Assembly: GCA_037975125.1 (NCBI GenBank)
Contig: CM075850.1
Span: 70,723,890-70,787,889, forward strand
Reading direction: 5' to 3'
DNA: 64,000 bases
Source: Latrodectus hesperus
Lineage: Eukaryota; Arthropoda; Arachnida; Araneae; Theridiidae
Shown here: one piece after another, positions 62,255 through 64,000 of the stretch
Numbering within the stretch: the first letter of the stretch is position 1
Layout of the letters: each line of letters begins with the position of its first letter
Translations under genes and position numbers: made by a program
Notes under the pieces: model-generated
The model's input: only the letters and a program-made list of their open reading frames with translations
Databases searched by the model: none
What the model was told of the DNA's origin: nothing

Positions 62255-62680
62255 TAAGTTAAGAACATTTTCATTAACTTTTATCATTATCAAAAGCCAT
62301 TAAACATAAACTGTTCATTTTTATGAATTTCTCAGACTGGTCCAAAATCCATATATACTATCGGTCGCATACTATTACTTGTATTTGACTGTCTATTTAT
62401 TTTGTAACAGGTTGTGTCTGGTAGATTTTGTACGCTTTTTTAAGCATTAATTGAAAATGTTAGTGAAATGAAATTGCAATTTGTTTTTGTGTGATTTTTA
62501 TTTGAGAACTTCTGTTATTTGAATGTTAAAAGTTATTAAAGGACTTTTCCATTCATTGTTCTATGTACTTATTTTATCCTTAGCTTAAATAAGGAAATTT
62601 ATATACAAGATTGCATTTGTTTTAATTTCTTTAGGGAAAAATTAAAAATTATTGAAACAATCATAATTTAATAAAAAATT
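62255..62680 (+). terminator. Calreticulin 3' UTR with candidate poly(A) signals
   Basis: After the TAA at 62252-62254 come ATTAAA at 62299, another ATTAAA near 62536 and AATAAA at 62670-62675 followed by a T-rich stretch. The last is the best consensus; which is used cannot be read from sequence alone. Confidence 0.45.
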
Positions 62681-64000
62681 TTTTTATTTGCTGTGTTGGA
62701 TTTTTAAGTAATGTTTTATTATCAAAATTATTTTATGCTTTTTAATGTTCAAAGTTTTTGTTTTATGTAATTATGAAATATATTTGATAGTGTGCTTGTA
62801 TTTGAAAACATTTAGTTAAATATAATTAATATGATATGAAATTAAAAGAATTTTCGATTTATAAGAATTCTTGAAGCAGTGTTTATAGTTGTTCATTTTC
62901 TGGCTTTAAATATATTTAGGTTAAATTATTTGAAATTTAATGTAGATTTACAAATCTCTTTAAATCTGGAAATATTTGTATTACTGTGATAATTAGTTAT
63001 TTGGACTTAGGACGAATGGTTAAATATTTAACTTTAAAATGATAAATCTATTTGTATTGTTCATATTTATATGGGTAACATTTATTAAATTTACATATCA
63101 TTTAATATGGAAATTTATTACGTTATAGTATTATATAAGAAATTCTGAAGCATGTAATTAATCTTTATTTTCAGAACGATTTTCTTATCGATAATTCTAA
63201 TACTTTAAAGAGTTTTTCATTATTTTAAGATAAAAAATTTAATCTGCCATTTAAAATTGCTCAATGATACATTTTAAGAGATTCTATGAAACATTTTTAA
63301 GCAAGTGATGATTTTTAGGATAAAACCTTTCTTTTAACAAATTTTTTGAGAATCATAATTTTTAATTAAAGAATCAGTTATAAATCTTTTACAAGATTTT
63401 CAATGGAGACTACTAGTGAGACAACTTTTACATAGGATTAAATAGAAAGAAATTGACAAAAATACTTTTTAACTTATCAACTTGCTGTAGGAATAGCATA
63501 ATAACCATATTATTTGGCTACATGTAAGTAATAAGCAGTGTTCATCTATCACAAAATCCTCTGGATTTCTAAATAAAATTTTAATTAGGCTTGTATCAAA
63601 TGATGTGAATTATGTTTCCTTTCAATCTTTAATATGTTTTGTATATTTTTCTATATAACATTAATTTTTTGTAGTAAAAAAAATTAATTATTTTATCATA
63701 CTAATAGGTTGTTTTACTTTGTAGTCTAAATTCGAAAGGAGTTTCATACTTAATATAAAAGGGGAAATAATATGTAATTTCATTATAGTATTTAAATGTC
63801 TTTAGTGTTGATTATTTATTACTTGTGTATTACATAATACAAATGCATAATATAAAATGCATACATTGCACTAATCCTTGTATTTGTTAATGGTGGGAAA
63901 TAGAGATTAATGGTGGGAAATTATCTGTTAAGCCCTCTATGATACATAATTTGTATCATTAAAAGCTGTGACAAAAAATTGTCTTCAAAATATTTTTTTG
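62681..64000. other. Downstream stretch, no gene seen
   Basis: AT-rich. A short direct repeat (TTAATGGTGGGAAAT, twice at about 63887-63921) is the only structure noted. Confidence 0.3.

Overview
The window is strongly AT-rich eukaryotic nuclear DNA with long gene-free stretches, AT microsatellites and many decayed transposons. The arthropod-type calreticulin, the repeat families (Tc1-like, pogo-like, hAT, jockey-like and other non-LTR elements, tRNA-derived SINEs) and the composition suggest a spider, perhaps an orb-weaver. That assignment is inference, not demonstrated.

Two host loci can be supported. (1) At the left edge a minus-strand multi-exon gene is visible as four exons (11842-11991, 6638-6797, 153-304, 1-75). 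Their splice sites and reading phases fit without correction, they are separated by kilobase introns, and the gene runs off the left edge. I do not recognise the protein. A GC-richer block at 45211-45420 that ends in a strong minus-strand splice donor could be a non-coding first exon of this or another gene. (2) At the right edge (61040-62254, plus strand) lies a complete calreticulin coding sequence with signal peptide, both family signatures, three plus three P-domain repeats, an acidic tail and HDEL. It has no intron in the coding part, but a splice-acceptor-like sequence lies just before the ATG.

The rest is mostly mobile-element debris. It includes one tRNA-derived SINE family (about nine copies, nearly all minus strand, three with clear target-site duplications); two 3' ends of one LINE-like element (3997-5037 and 36696-37147), the first interrupted by a SINE; another LINE 3' end (13530-13890); a jockey/X-element-like ORF1 relic (27916-29020); a Tc1-like element (23014-24631); a pogo/Tigger-like element (50769-52925); and two hAT elements (38855-39559 and 57136-58029) with near-identical 8-bp target duplications.

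The most unusual object is at 55395-56333: a protein-like reading frame of about 310 codons held in one frame without a frameshift but broken by eight internal stop codons. I could not assign it to a family. Next to it on the other strand is a short transposase C-terminus relic. Between these items the sequence is AT-rich with nothing I can call.
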